A DNA stretch of 64,000 bases from Acinetobacter corruptisaponis. GTDB lineage: Bacteria; Pseudomonadota; Gammaproteobacteria; Pseudomonadales; Moraxellaceae. The first letter of the stretch is position 1. Each line of letters begins with the position of its first letter. The DNA lies in NCBI RefSeq assembly GCF_030053775.1, contig NZ_CP125669.1, positions 2,537,962-2,601,961 on the forward strand, read 5' to 3'. Below, piece after piece: positions 52,550 through 60,602 of this stretch. A program made the position numbers and the translations under genes. The notes below the pieces were generated by a model. The model had not been told where the DNA came from. It ran no database searches and saw nothing but the letters and a program-made list of their open reading frames with translations.

Positions 52550-53476
52550 ATGTCGCATATTTCTGTCTTACTTCATGAAACCGTTGATGGCGTATTGGCA
52601 GGTCGCGACACAGGCATTTATGTCGATGCCACCTTTGGTCGTGGAGGACATACCCGACTGTTACTTTCAAAGCTGGATCAGGATGCGCGTGTTTACGCAT
52701 TTGACAAAGATCCCCAGGCGCTTGAGGTTGCGGCACAACTGGAACAGGAAGATTCCCGTTTCAGGATCATCCATGCCAGTTTTGCCGATATTCAGGCTGA
52801 GCTTGTCAGAATTGGCATTACTGAAGTCGATGGCATTATGGCGGATTTGGGCGTATCATCGCCGCAGCTTGATCAGGCAGAGCGTGGCTTTAGCTTTATG
52901 CAGGACGGGCCACTGGATATGCGGATGGATAATTCGCAGGGTCCAACCGCAGCACAATGGCTGCTTGAAATCGAAGAAGAAAAACTGGCCAATATTATCT
53001 ATCAATATGGTGAGGAGCGTTACAGCCGCCGTATCGCCAAAGCGATTAAGCAGGCGGGTGAAATCACCACCACCGCGCAACTTGCTGAAATTGTCAAAAC
53101 CGCACATCCAAAATGGGAAAAGCATAAGCATCCCGCAACCCGTAGCTTTCAGGCCATTCGTATTGCCATTAACAAGGAGCTGGATGACATTGAGACATTC
53201 CTGCCGCAGGCGGTAGAATTGCTCAAGGCAAAAGGGCAGTTGGCGGTGATCAGCTTCCATTCTCTGGAAGACCGTTTAATCAAGCAGTTTATTCAAAAAG
53301 AATCGAGTCTGGCTGAGGATTCAGGCTGGGGCATGCCACAGGCACAGGTGGATACCCGACGTTTAAAGAAAGTTTCACGTGTTCGCGCCAGTGAAGCGGA
53401 AGTCAAGGCAAATCCCCGTTCGCGGAGCGCATGGCTGCGCGTGGCGGAGCGTTTAGAGCAAAAAGGCAAACAATGA
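52550..53476 (+). CDS. rsmH: RsmH, 16S rRNA C1402 N4-methyltransferase
   Basis: A 308-residue SAM-dependent enzyme that methylates N4 of C1402 in 16S rRNA. The SAM-binding motif is YVDATFGRGGHTRLLL. The family-specific IMADLGVSSPQLDQAERGFS and VISFHSLEDRLIK are present. It opens the division and wall cluster; mraZ, which usually precedes it, is absent. Its stop overlaps the ftsL start by four bases. Confidence 0.96.
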   Translation: MSHISVLLHETVDGVLAGRDTGIYVDATFGRGGHTRLLLSKLDQDARVYAFDKDPQALEVAAQLEQEDSRFRIIHASFADIQAELVRIGITEVDGIMADLGVSSPQLDQAERGFSFMQDGPLDMRMDNSQGPTAAQWLLEIEEEKLANIIYQYGEERYSRRIAKAIKQAGEITTTAQLAEIVKTAHPKWEKHKHPATRSFQAIRIAINKELDDIETFLPQAVELLKAKGQLAVISFHSLEDRLIKQFIQKESSLAEDSGWGMPQAQVDTRRLKKVSRVRASEAEVKANPRSRSAWLRVAERLEQKGKQ

Positions 53477-53811
53477 ATAACAACAATAATGATGATGTTT
53501 TATCAAGCGGCAACAAGGGACTAAAAAAGGTTGTTGTTTACGCTGTACTTGTTGCACTGGTGTTTGTCAGTGCAATGATGGTGGTGTTTCAGGTATTTGA
53601 GTATCGCCATGATTATCGTGACTTAAGTGCCTACATGCGTGAAAAGGATGATTTAAACGCGGAATGGGGCCGTTTGCTGATTGAGCAGCAAACCTTTGGT
53701 GCCACGGCACAGATTGGTTCCCGTGCGGTCACGCAACTGCGCATGTTTTCACCGCCTGCGGCACAAACGGTTGTGATTTCTTTACCTATGACTTCAAAGC
53801 AAGACAAATAA
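53473..53811 (+). CDS. ftsL: FtsL, divisome protein
   Basis: A 112-residue bitopic protein of the FtsQLB complex that activates septal wall synthesis. A short polar N terminus is followed by a membrane helix at about 19-40 (VVVYAVLVALVFVSAMMVVF) and a periplasmic coiled coil (YRHDYRDLSAYMREKDDLN). Sequence is poorly conserved in this family, so position between rsmH and ftsI carries much of the weight. The ATG at 53473 overlaps the rsmH stop (ATGA). Confidence 0.92.
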   Translation: MNNNNNDDVLSSGNKGLKKVVVYAVLVALVFVSAMMVVFQVFEYRHDYRDLSAYMREKDDLNAEWGRLLIEQQTFGATAQIGSRAVTQLRMFSPPAAQTVVISLPMTSKQDK

Positions 53812-53821
53812 GGCATGCTGT

Positions 53822-55654
53822 ATGGCAGATAAGCGAAGCAAACCAATACGAAAAAAACAGCAGTCCATTTCGGAAAGACCCACCCTTGCGCTGGATATGT
53901 GGCGATTTTACTTGCTTTGGGGAACGGTGCTGCTGTGCTTTGTGGTGATTGTGGCGCGTGCTTTCTATGTACAGGTGGTCAATAAGGATTTCTTGCAGAA
54001 CAAGGCCAATGCCAATATTCTGCGGACTGAGCGTTTAGAGGCAATGCGTGGGGTGATCAGTGACCGTCATGGCGTGCCACTTGCGATCAGCACCCCAATT
54101 ATGAAGATTGTCATCGACCCAAGGGATTATTGGGAAACCAAGCAGCTTTATGATGAAACGATGGCTGAGCTCAAAAAAGACCCGACCAGTCGTAAATTAA
54201 AACGTCAGTTGCCTGATAAAAACCTGAATCTGGATGAATTGGCGGATGCTGTGGGTGTTGATCGCCAAAGTTTGAAGAAGCAGATGAATGATCGTCCACG
54301 GTCACGCTATTTGGTACTGCAAAAAGAAATTCCACCGCAACAGGCCGATTTAATTGTTAAGCGTAACTTTCAGGGTGTCTACGCGGAAAAAAGTTATAAA
54401 CGCTACTATCCGCAACCCCAGCCCAATGCCCAGATTATTGGCCTGACCAATAGTGAGGGAACAGGGATTGAGGGACTGGAAATGCAGTTGAACAAGCAAC
54501 TGGCAGGACTGGATGGCGAACAAAAAATTATTCGGGATAAAAAAGGCAACCGTTTAAAAGTTTCAGAAGTCATTAAGGAAGTTGAATCGGGCGAAAATAT
54601 CACCCTGAGTATTGATTCACGTTTGCAGTACATTATGTATCGTGAACTGACCGCCGCTGGGGTGGCAAACAATGCACGTTCCGCAACCGCGATTGCGGTG
54701 GATGTGAAAACAGGTGAAATTCTGGCAATGACCAGTTGGCCGTCCTATAACCCGAATGATAAAAATGGGCTTTCCAATAAGGACGCGATGCGTAACCGTG
54801 GTGCCATTGATATGTTTGAGCCGGGTTCAACCATGAAGCCGTTTACGGTTGCGGCGGCATTGGAAAGTGGCAAATATACGCCGAACACCATTGTCAACAC
54901 TTCACCAGGTTCGATGCGTTTGGGTTCGCATACGATTCGTGATACCCATAACTATGGCGCCTTGACCCTGACAGGCATTATCGTTAAATCTTCGAACGTA
55001 GGGTCAGCCAAATTAGCCTTGTCCTTGCCTAAAGATGCCATACCCTCTTTCTTCCGTCGAGTGGGTTTTGGTCATCGTTCAGATGTTAAATTTCCAGGGG
55101 AAAGTGCAGGTCTGCTGTACTCAGGTGATAAGTTGAATCTATCACAATTGGGGACGATGGCTTATGGTTATGGCTTAAGTGCAACGATTTTGCAGTTGGC
55201 GCAAGGTTATGCCATGTTGGCAAACCATGGGGTGGAAGTACCATTAAGCCTGCATAAACTGGATCAGCCGCCTAAGGGTACACAGGTGCTTGATCCTAAA
55301 ATTGCCGATCAAGTGTTGATGATGCTGGAGCAGGTTACCATGCCAGGCGGAACAGCGACCCAGGCCAATATTCCTGGTTACCGCGTGGGGGGTAAAACAG
55401 GAACGGCACACAAGTTGCGTGCAGACCGTAAAGGCTATTCCAGTAATGAGTACCGAGCCTTATTTGCTGGCGTTGCACCGATTAGTGATCCACGTTTGGC
55501 CATGATCATTGTCGTGGAAAATCCACAGGGACGTTATTACGGCGGTCTGGTTGCCGCACCTGTGTTTGCGCGAATGATGCAGGAGTCTTTACGTCTGCTC
55601 AATGTTCCACTGGATAAGCCACTCGATACCCCACAAAACCCAATCCGTAGGTAG
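53822..55654 (+). CDS. ftsI: FtsI (PBP3), septal peptidoglycan transpeptidase
   Basis: A 610-residue class B penicillin-binding protein. One N-terminal helix (FYLLWGTVLLCFVVIVARAF) anchors it; the pedestal domain follows. Transpeptidase motifs: Ser336-x-x-Lys339 in EPGSTMKPF, Ser390-Ser-Asn392 in VKSSNVGSAK, Lys525-Thr-Gly in VGGKTGTAH. This numbering is that of Acinetobacter PBP3, where beta-lactam resistance changes are reported. No change is obvious at the motifs themselves. Ten bases after ftsL. Confidence 0.97.
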   Translation: MADKRSKPIRKKQQSISERPTLALDMWRFYLLWGTVLLCFVVIVARAFYVQVVNKDFLQNKANANILRTERLEAMRGVISDRHGVPLAISTPIMKIVIDPRDYWETKQLYDETMAELKKDPTSRKLKRQLPDKNLNLDELADAVGVDRQSLKKQMNDRPRSRYLVLQKEIPPQQADLIVKRNFQGVYAEKSYKRYYPQPQPNAQIIGLTNSEGTGIEGLEMQLNKQLAGLDGEQKIIRDKKGNRLKVSEVIKEVESGENITLSIDSRLQYIMYRELTAAGVANNARSATAIAVDVKTGEILAMTSWPSYNPNDKNGLSNKDAMRNRGAIDMFEPGSTMKPFTVAAALESGKYTPNTIVNTSPGSMRLGSHTIRDTHNYGALTLTGIIVKSSNVGSAKLALSLPKDAIPSFFRRVGFGHRSDVKFPGESAGLLYSGDKLNLSQLGTMAYGYGLSATILQLAQGYAMLANHGVEVPLSLHKLDQPPKGTQVLDPKIADQVLMMLEQVTMPGGTATQANIPGYRVGGKTGTAHKLRADRKGYSSNEYRALFAGVAPISDPRLAMIIVVENPQGRYYGGLVAAPVFARMMQESLRLLNVPLDKPLDTPQNPIRR

Positions 55655-55657
55655 ATT

Positions 55658-57157
55658 ATGTCGATTAGTTTTCAACAGATACATCAAATCAGCATAGATG
55701 TGGCTTGGTATACACAACCGTTTAAAGGCTTCTGTCTGGATAGCCGTAAGGTTGAAGCAGGGCAAATCTTTATTGCCTTAAACAGTTATAGCCAACCTGA
55801 AAAAACACGTCTACTTGCTGAGAATGCCTTGAATGCGGGTGCATTGGCGGTGATTAGTGAAACAGATCTAGGTCTTGCAAATGAATGGGTCTGTCCCGAA
55901 GTCCGTTATTTAATGGGTGAATGGCAGAAGCAATATTTACAGGCAGTCGATCCTGTAACAGCGCTGCGTGGAATTGCAGTCACAGGCACCAATGGTAAAA
56001 CCACCATTTCACGCCTGATTGCCGAGTTGATTAGCTCGCAGGACCAAGGTTGTGCAGTGATGGGAACAACAGGCAATGGCATTCTGCCAAACCTTACGCC
56101 ATCAACACATACCACTTTAGATGCCTTGCAGTTGCAGAACGCATTGCATGACTATGCCAAACAGGGTGCCAATTTTGTTGCACTTGAAGCTAGTTCACAT
56201 GGTCTGGAGCAAGGCCGTTTAAATGGCTGTGAGATTGAAATTGCGGTTTATAGCAATTTAAGCCGTGACCATCTGGATTATCATGGCACACTTGAAGCCT
56301 ATGCTGCGGCAAAGGCTTTGCTGTTCAGGTTTACAAGCTTAAAAGCCGTTATCATTAATCTGGATGATACCCATTCCAGTCTCATGCTGGATGCAGCCAA
56401 AGCCAATCCATCCCAGCCAAAAATTTTGACTTATTCCCTGACTCAAACAAATGCCGATTATCATATTGCCGATTTGCAATACCGTTTGAGTGGGGCGGGT
56501 TTTACGCTTATTAGCCCAGCAGGTCGTTATACAGTTCAAAGTCCACTGCTTGGACATTTTAATGTTGAAAACCTATTGGCGAGCCTGATTGCAGCAGAAT
56601 ATGCAGGTTTTGCCCTGGCTGATCTGGTGCAGTTTGTACCACAGCTCAGGGGTGCGCCAGGGCGGATGCAGGTGATACAGGATGCTGACCGCTTATTTGT
56701 TGTCGATTATGCGCATACCCCTGATGCCTTGATTCAGGTTTTAACCACCTTAAAACGGCATGTCACTGGACAGCTTTGGGCAGTATTTGGCTGTGGCGGT
56801 GACCGTGATCGTGGCAAGCGCCCCCTCATGACTCAGGCCGCACTGGATCATGCCAACCCTGTGATGCTGACTTCAGACAACCCGCGTACTGAAAATCCTA
56901 AACAGATTTTTACAGATATGAAACAGGGAATTGATTTTGCTGATCATATTGTGCATGAAATCCATGACCGTCGTGAAGCGATTAAATTTGCGGTGGCACA
57001 TGCACAGGCAGGAGATATTGTGGTGATTGCAGGCAAGGGGCATGAGAACTATCAGGAAATTGATGGGGTCCGTCACTGGTTTGATGATGTGGTGGAAGTA
57101 CAGTCAGCGCTTGCTGCACAGTCACATTCTGTAGATTCGGCTTATCCTGCACAATAG
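55658..57157 (+). CDS. murE: MurE, UDP-MurNAc-tripeptide synthetase
   Basis: A 499-residue ATP-dependent ligase that adds meso-diaminopimelate to UDP-MurNAc-L-Ala-D-Glu in the cytosol. The P-loop is VTGTNGKTTISRL. The DNPR motif that recognises meso-DAP is present in LTSDNPRTENP, so the wall is of the DAP type. Three Mur-ligase domains are complete. The start follows the ftsI stop by three bases, indicating one operon. Confidence 0.96.
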   Translation: MSISFQQIHQISIDVAWYTQPFKGFCLDSRKVEAGQIFIALNSYSQPEKTRLLAENALNAGALAVISETDLGLANEWVCPEVRYLMGEWQKQYLQAVDPVTALRGIAVTGTNGKTTISRLIAELISSQDQGCAVMGTTGNGILPNLTPSTHTTLDALQLQNALHDYAKQGANFVALEASSHGLEQGRLNGCEIEIAVYSNLSRDHLDYHGTLEAYAAAKALLFRFTSLKAVIINLDDTHSSLMLDAAKANPSQPKILTYSLTQTNADYHIADLQYRLSGAGFTLISPAGRYTVQSPLLGHFNVENLLASLIAAEYAGFALADLVQFVPQLRGAPGRMQVIQDADRLFVVDYAHTPDALIQVLTTLKRHVTGQLWAVFGCGGDRDRGKRPLMTQAALDHANPVMLTSDNPRTENPKQIFTDMKQGIDFADHIVHEIHDRREAIKFAVAHAQAGDIVVIAGKGHENYQEIDGVRHWFDDVVEVQSALAAQSHSVDSAYPAQ

Positions 57158-57179
57158 GGTCAAAAGGTAAATAAAAATC

Positions 57180-58589
57180 ATGCATACCTCAACCACCAGT
57201 ACCGTTCCACTCACTCCCTGGACCGCAGAGCAACTTCAACAGGCAACTCAGGGTGAATGGCATCAGCATAAGATCCCTCAAGGGGAAATTAAGCGAATTT
57301 TGACTGACTCACGTCATGCGGAAGAGGGTGATGCTTTCCTTGCATTAAAGGGCGAGCGTTTTGATGCGCATGACTTTGTAAAGCAAGTGGCAACACAGGG
57401 TTGCCAGATCGCCATTGTCGAGCGGCCAGTTGATGCGGATATTGCCCAACTGATTGTAAAAGATACCCGTGTGGCCTTGGGGCAGCTTGGCGCCTATCGC
57501 CGTCAGCAGAATCCGCAGCTCAAGGTGATTGCCCTCACAGGCAGTAGTGGCAAAACCACCACCAAGGAAATGCTGGGCAGTATCCTGTCGCGTTTAGCAC
57601 CCACCCTGATTACGCGGGGTAACCTAAACAATGATTTGGGTGTGCCGATGATGTTGCTGGAGCTGCGTCCAGAACACCAGTATGCAGTGATGGAGTTGGG
57701 AGCCAGTCATCAGGGTGAGATTGATTACACTTCAAATCTGGTGCAACCGCATGTGGCTGGGATTCTGAATATTGGAACAGCACATTTGGGTGAGTTTGGT
57801 GGACGTGATGGAATTTGCCGTGCCAAGTCAGAAATCTACACACATATCTTGCCGAATGGTACCGCAGTTGTCCCTGCACATGATGATTTCACGGCCACCA
57901 TTCGCCAAAATGCAGATAATCACCCCATTCTGAGTTTTGGCGAGGGCGGTGATGTGTATGCAAGCGAAATTCAGCTTAATCCACAGTCCGCACAATTTAA
58001 CCTGCATACGCCGCAAGGTAGCCGAGCAGTGAGCCTGCCATTTGCAGGGGCGCATAATGTGCAGAATGCGGCGGCGGCAACGGCTTTTGCCTTGGCGATT
58101 GGTATCGAACTTGATGATATTGTCCAGGGTCTGGAGCAGGCGCAGGGAGCGAAAGGCCGTTTGAATTTCATTCAGCAGCAACATTGTTTATTTATTGATG
58201 ACACCTATAATGCCAATCCAACCTCAATGCGTGCAGCAGCACAGGTATTGTTGCAGCAGCAGGGCTTAAAAGTCATGGTGATGGGGGATATTGGCGAACT
58301 GGGTGACAGCAGTTGGCAGGAGCATCATGACTTGGGCCATGACCTGTCGGCGTTGCCGTTAGACCATTTGGTCGTGGTGGGTGAGTTTGCCACGGCAGCC
58401 CAGCAGGGGTCGGCGCATTCAGAAAAGTTACACGCATTTGCAACACAGGCAGACGCTTTACCATTTTTAGTTAATTTAGTCCAAACATACGGATTGGGCG
58501 AATCCGCACAGCCGATCAGTTTCCTGTTCAAGGGGTCGCGCTATACCCATATGGAAACGCTGATGGCTGACTTGATGGAGAAAATTTAA
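57180..58589 (+). CDS. murF: MurF, D-Ala-D-Ala adding ligase
   Basis: A 469-residue Mur ligase that attaches D-Ala-D-Ala to UDP-MurNAc-tripeptide. The P-loop is ALTGSSGKTTTKEML; the family motifs NLNNDLGVPMMLL and DDTYNANPTSMRAA are seen. It follows murE by 22 bases and abuts mraY with no gap, so the three are cotranscribed. Confidence 0.96.
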   Translation: MHTSTTSTVPLTPWTAEQLQQATQGEWHQHKIPQGEIKRILTDSRHAEEGDAFLALKGERFDAHDFVKQVATQGCQIAIVERPVDADIAQLIVKDTRVALGQLGAYRRQQNPQLKVIALTGSSGKTTTKEMLGSILSRLAPTLITRGNLNNDLGVPMMLLELRPEHQYAVMELGASHQGEIDYTSNLVQPHVAGILNIGTAHLGEFGGRDGICRAKSEIYTHILPNGTAVVPAHDDFTATIRQNADNHPILSFGEGGDVYASEIQLNPQSAQFNLHTPQGSRAVSLPFAGAHNVQNAAAATAFALAIGIELDDIVQGLEQAQGAKGRLNFIQQQHCLFIDDTYNANPTSMRAAAQVLLQQQGLKVMVMGDIGELGDSSWQEHHDLGHDLSALPLDHLVVVGEFATAAQQGSAHSEKLHAFATQADALPFLVNLVQTYGLGESAQPISFLFKGSRYTHMETLMADLMEKI

Positions 58590-59708
58590 ATGTTGTTATG
58601 GTTATTTGAACATCTGGCGGGCTATGAAAGCTCATTTCAGGTGATTCGTTATTTAACACTGCGTTCGCTACTCAGCATCCTCACTGCCTTGACGATTGGT
58701 TTGGTGCTTGGCCCAATCATGATCCGCAAATTGCAGGCACTAAAATATGGTCAGGCAGTCAGCTCATTTGCCCCTGAAAACCATGCCAAGAAAATGGGTA
58801 CGCCGACCATGGGTGGGGTGCTGATTCTCCTGTCGATTGGGATCAGTACTCTGCTTTGGGCGGACTTATCCAATCCCTATGTCTGGATTGTTCTAGGTGT
58901 CATGGTGGTATTTGGTGCTGTAGGCTGGGCAGATGACTGGATCAAGATTCGTTATAAGGATAATGCTGGTCTACCTGCACGCAAAAAATTCTTTTGGACT
59001 TCAGTTGCTTCATTAGGGGCAGGTATTGCCTTATACATCATTGCAAAACAGCAGGATAATCCTGTTCATACTGCAAATATGCTGGATTTGCTGATCCCTT
59101 TCTTTAAAAACCTTTCCATCCCACTTTCGGCTGTTCCATTAGGATTGGCATTTATTGGCTTTACCTATCTGGTGATTAACGGGGCATCCAATGCGGTGAA
59201 TCTCACCGATGGTCTGGATGGTCTGGCGATTATGCCGATTGTGATGGTTGCGGCAGGTCTAGGTGTGTTTGCCTATTTGTCAGGTGACATCCGTTTTGCC
59301 AACTATCTACATATTCCATATGTGAAATATACATCAGAATTGGTGGTGATTTGTTCTGCCATGGTGGGTGCTGGTCTGGCATTCCTTTGGTACAATGCCC
59401 ATCCTGCACAAATCTTTATGGGTGATGTTGGTGCCTTGGCGCTGGGAGCGATGCTCGGTACGATTGCAGTGATGGTTCGTCAGGAAATCGTGTTTGCGAT
59501 TATGGGCGGTGTATTTGTGATGGAAGCGGTTTCGGTGTTCCTGCAAATTGGTTCCTTACGGATGCGCAACAAGCGTGTATTCCTAATGGCGCCTTTGCAT
59601 CACCATTATGAAAAACAGGGCTGGAAAGAAACCCAGGTGGTGATCCGTTTCTGGATTATTACCATTTTCCTGGTCGTGTTGGGACTAATGACGTTAAAAT
59701 TACGTTAA
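58590..59708 (+). CDS. mraY: MraY, lipid I synthase
   Basis: A 372-residue, ten-helix inner-membrane transferase that links UDP-MurNAc-pentapeptide to undecaprenyl phosphate. Catalytic signatures are seen: GWADDWIKI with the DD pair, [12 protein letters not shown], and the late histidine motif [12 protein letters not shown]. Its ATG is directly next to the murF stop. It is the last wall gene here: a terminator follows, and murD, ftsW and murG are not downstream in this window. Confidence 0.97.
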   Translation: MLLWLFEHLAGYESSFQVIRYLTLRSLLSILTALTIGLVLGPIMIRKLQALKYGQAVSSFAPENHAKKMGTPTMGGVLILLSIGISTLLWADLSNPYVWIVLGVMVVFGAVGWADDWIKIRYKDNAGLPARKKFFWTSVASLGAGIALYIIAKQQDNPVHTANMLDLLIPFFKNLSIPLSAVPLGLAFIGFTYLVINGASNAVNLTDGLDGLAIMPIVMVAAGLGVFAYLSGDIRFANYLHIPYVKYTSELVVICSAMVGAGLAFLWYNAHPAQIFMGDVGALALGAMLGTIAVMVRQEIVFAIMGGVFVMEAVSVFLQIGSLRMRNKRVFLMAPLHHHYEKQGWKETQVVIRFWIITIFLVVLGLMTLKLR

Positions 59709-59724
59709 GCCATGATTCAAGAGA

Positions 59725-59752
59725 GAAGCTGGTGAATACCAGCTTTTTTTAT
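59725..59752 (+). terminator. Terminator of the mraY operon
   Basis: Stem AAGCTGGT / ACCAGCTT (59727-59734 and 59739-59746) followed by a T-run. Confidence 0.88.
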
Positions 59753-59767
59753 GTTTGGAGAAAATAG

Positions 59768-60586
59768 ATGAGTGTATTGATGTGTCCTGTTTGTCGCCAA
59801 GCATTGAATTTGGTCGCAAATTCTTGGCAGTGTGAAAAAGGGCATCATTATGATGTGGCCAAACAGGGCTATGTCAATCTGCATGTGGTCCAGCATAAAC
59901 ACAGTAAAACACCAGGGGATACGCCAGAGTCGGTACTGGCACGCCGAGAATTTTTACAGGCTGGTTTTTATCAGCCCTTACAGCAGATGATGGTGGAGTT
60001 GCTGCAACAACTCAAGCCAAAAGCGGTTCTGGATATTGGCTGTGGTGAGGGCTATTATACCAATGCCATGCAGCCTTGTACGAAACACTGTGTTGGTGTT
60101 GATATTGCCAAAACCGCAGTGCAAAGGGCAGCAAAACTCAATTCACGGGTAGTCTGGGTGGTAGGGACAGGGGCAATATTACCTGTGCAAGATCGTTCGA
60201 TTGATGTCTGTAGCAGCCTATTTAGTCCCATTCCTCAGCAGGAAATTACAAGGGTATTGAAAGATGAGGGTTATCTAATCATTGCCACGCCTGCACCAAG
60301 ACATCTTTATGCATTGCGTGAGGCATTGTTCGAACAGGTCAACCTGCACGAGCCGCAGAAATTTGTTGAACAGCTGGATGCCGAGTTTGAATTAAAACAT
60401 GAACAGCTTGTTGAAGCACCCTTGTCATTGGATCAGCAGGCATTAAGAAACCTTATTGCCATGACACCTTATGCATATAAAGCCAACCCAGAACGACGAA
60501 AAACGATTGAGCAGGAACGGCACTTTGCAGTGACAGCCGCGTTTCAAATTTATGTTTTCCAGAAAAGAAACAGGCCATCAATTTGA
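59768..60586 (+). CDS. rlmA: RlmA-type 23S rRNA guanine methyltransferase
   Basis: A 272-residue SAM methyltransferase with an N-terminal zinc finger: Cys6, Cys9, Cys22 and His26 (CPVC, then QCEKGHHYD), followed by the RlmA-type AKQGYVNLH. The SAM site is AVLDIGCGEGYYTNAM. Family members methylate N1 of G745 (or G748) of 23S rRNA; the exact position here is inferred. Length is normal. The stop codon is inside the shared terminator with ponA. Confidence 0.9.
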   Translation: MSVLMCPVCRQALNLVANSWQCEKGHHYDVAKQGYVNLHVVQHKHSKTPGDTPESVLARREFLQAGFYQPLQQMMVELLQQLKPKAVLDIGCGEGYYTNAMQPCTKHCVGVDIAKTAVQRAAKLNSRVVWVVGTGAILPVQDRSIDVCSSLFSPIPQQEITRVLKDEGYLIIATPAPRHLYALREALFEQVNLHEPQKFVEQLDAEFELKHEQLVEAPLSLDQQALRNLIAMTPYAYKANPERRKTIEQERHFAVTAAFQIYVFQKRNRPSI

Positions 60587-60602
60587 TGGCCTGTTTCTTT
60601 TA
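60563..60602. terminator. Bidirectional terminator of rlmA and ponA
   Basis: An 18-bp stem (60563-60580 and 60584-60601, core CAGGCCATCA / TGATGGCCTG) with an ATT loop; A- and T-rich ends serve both directions. Confidence 0.9.
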
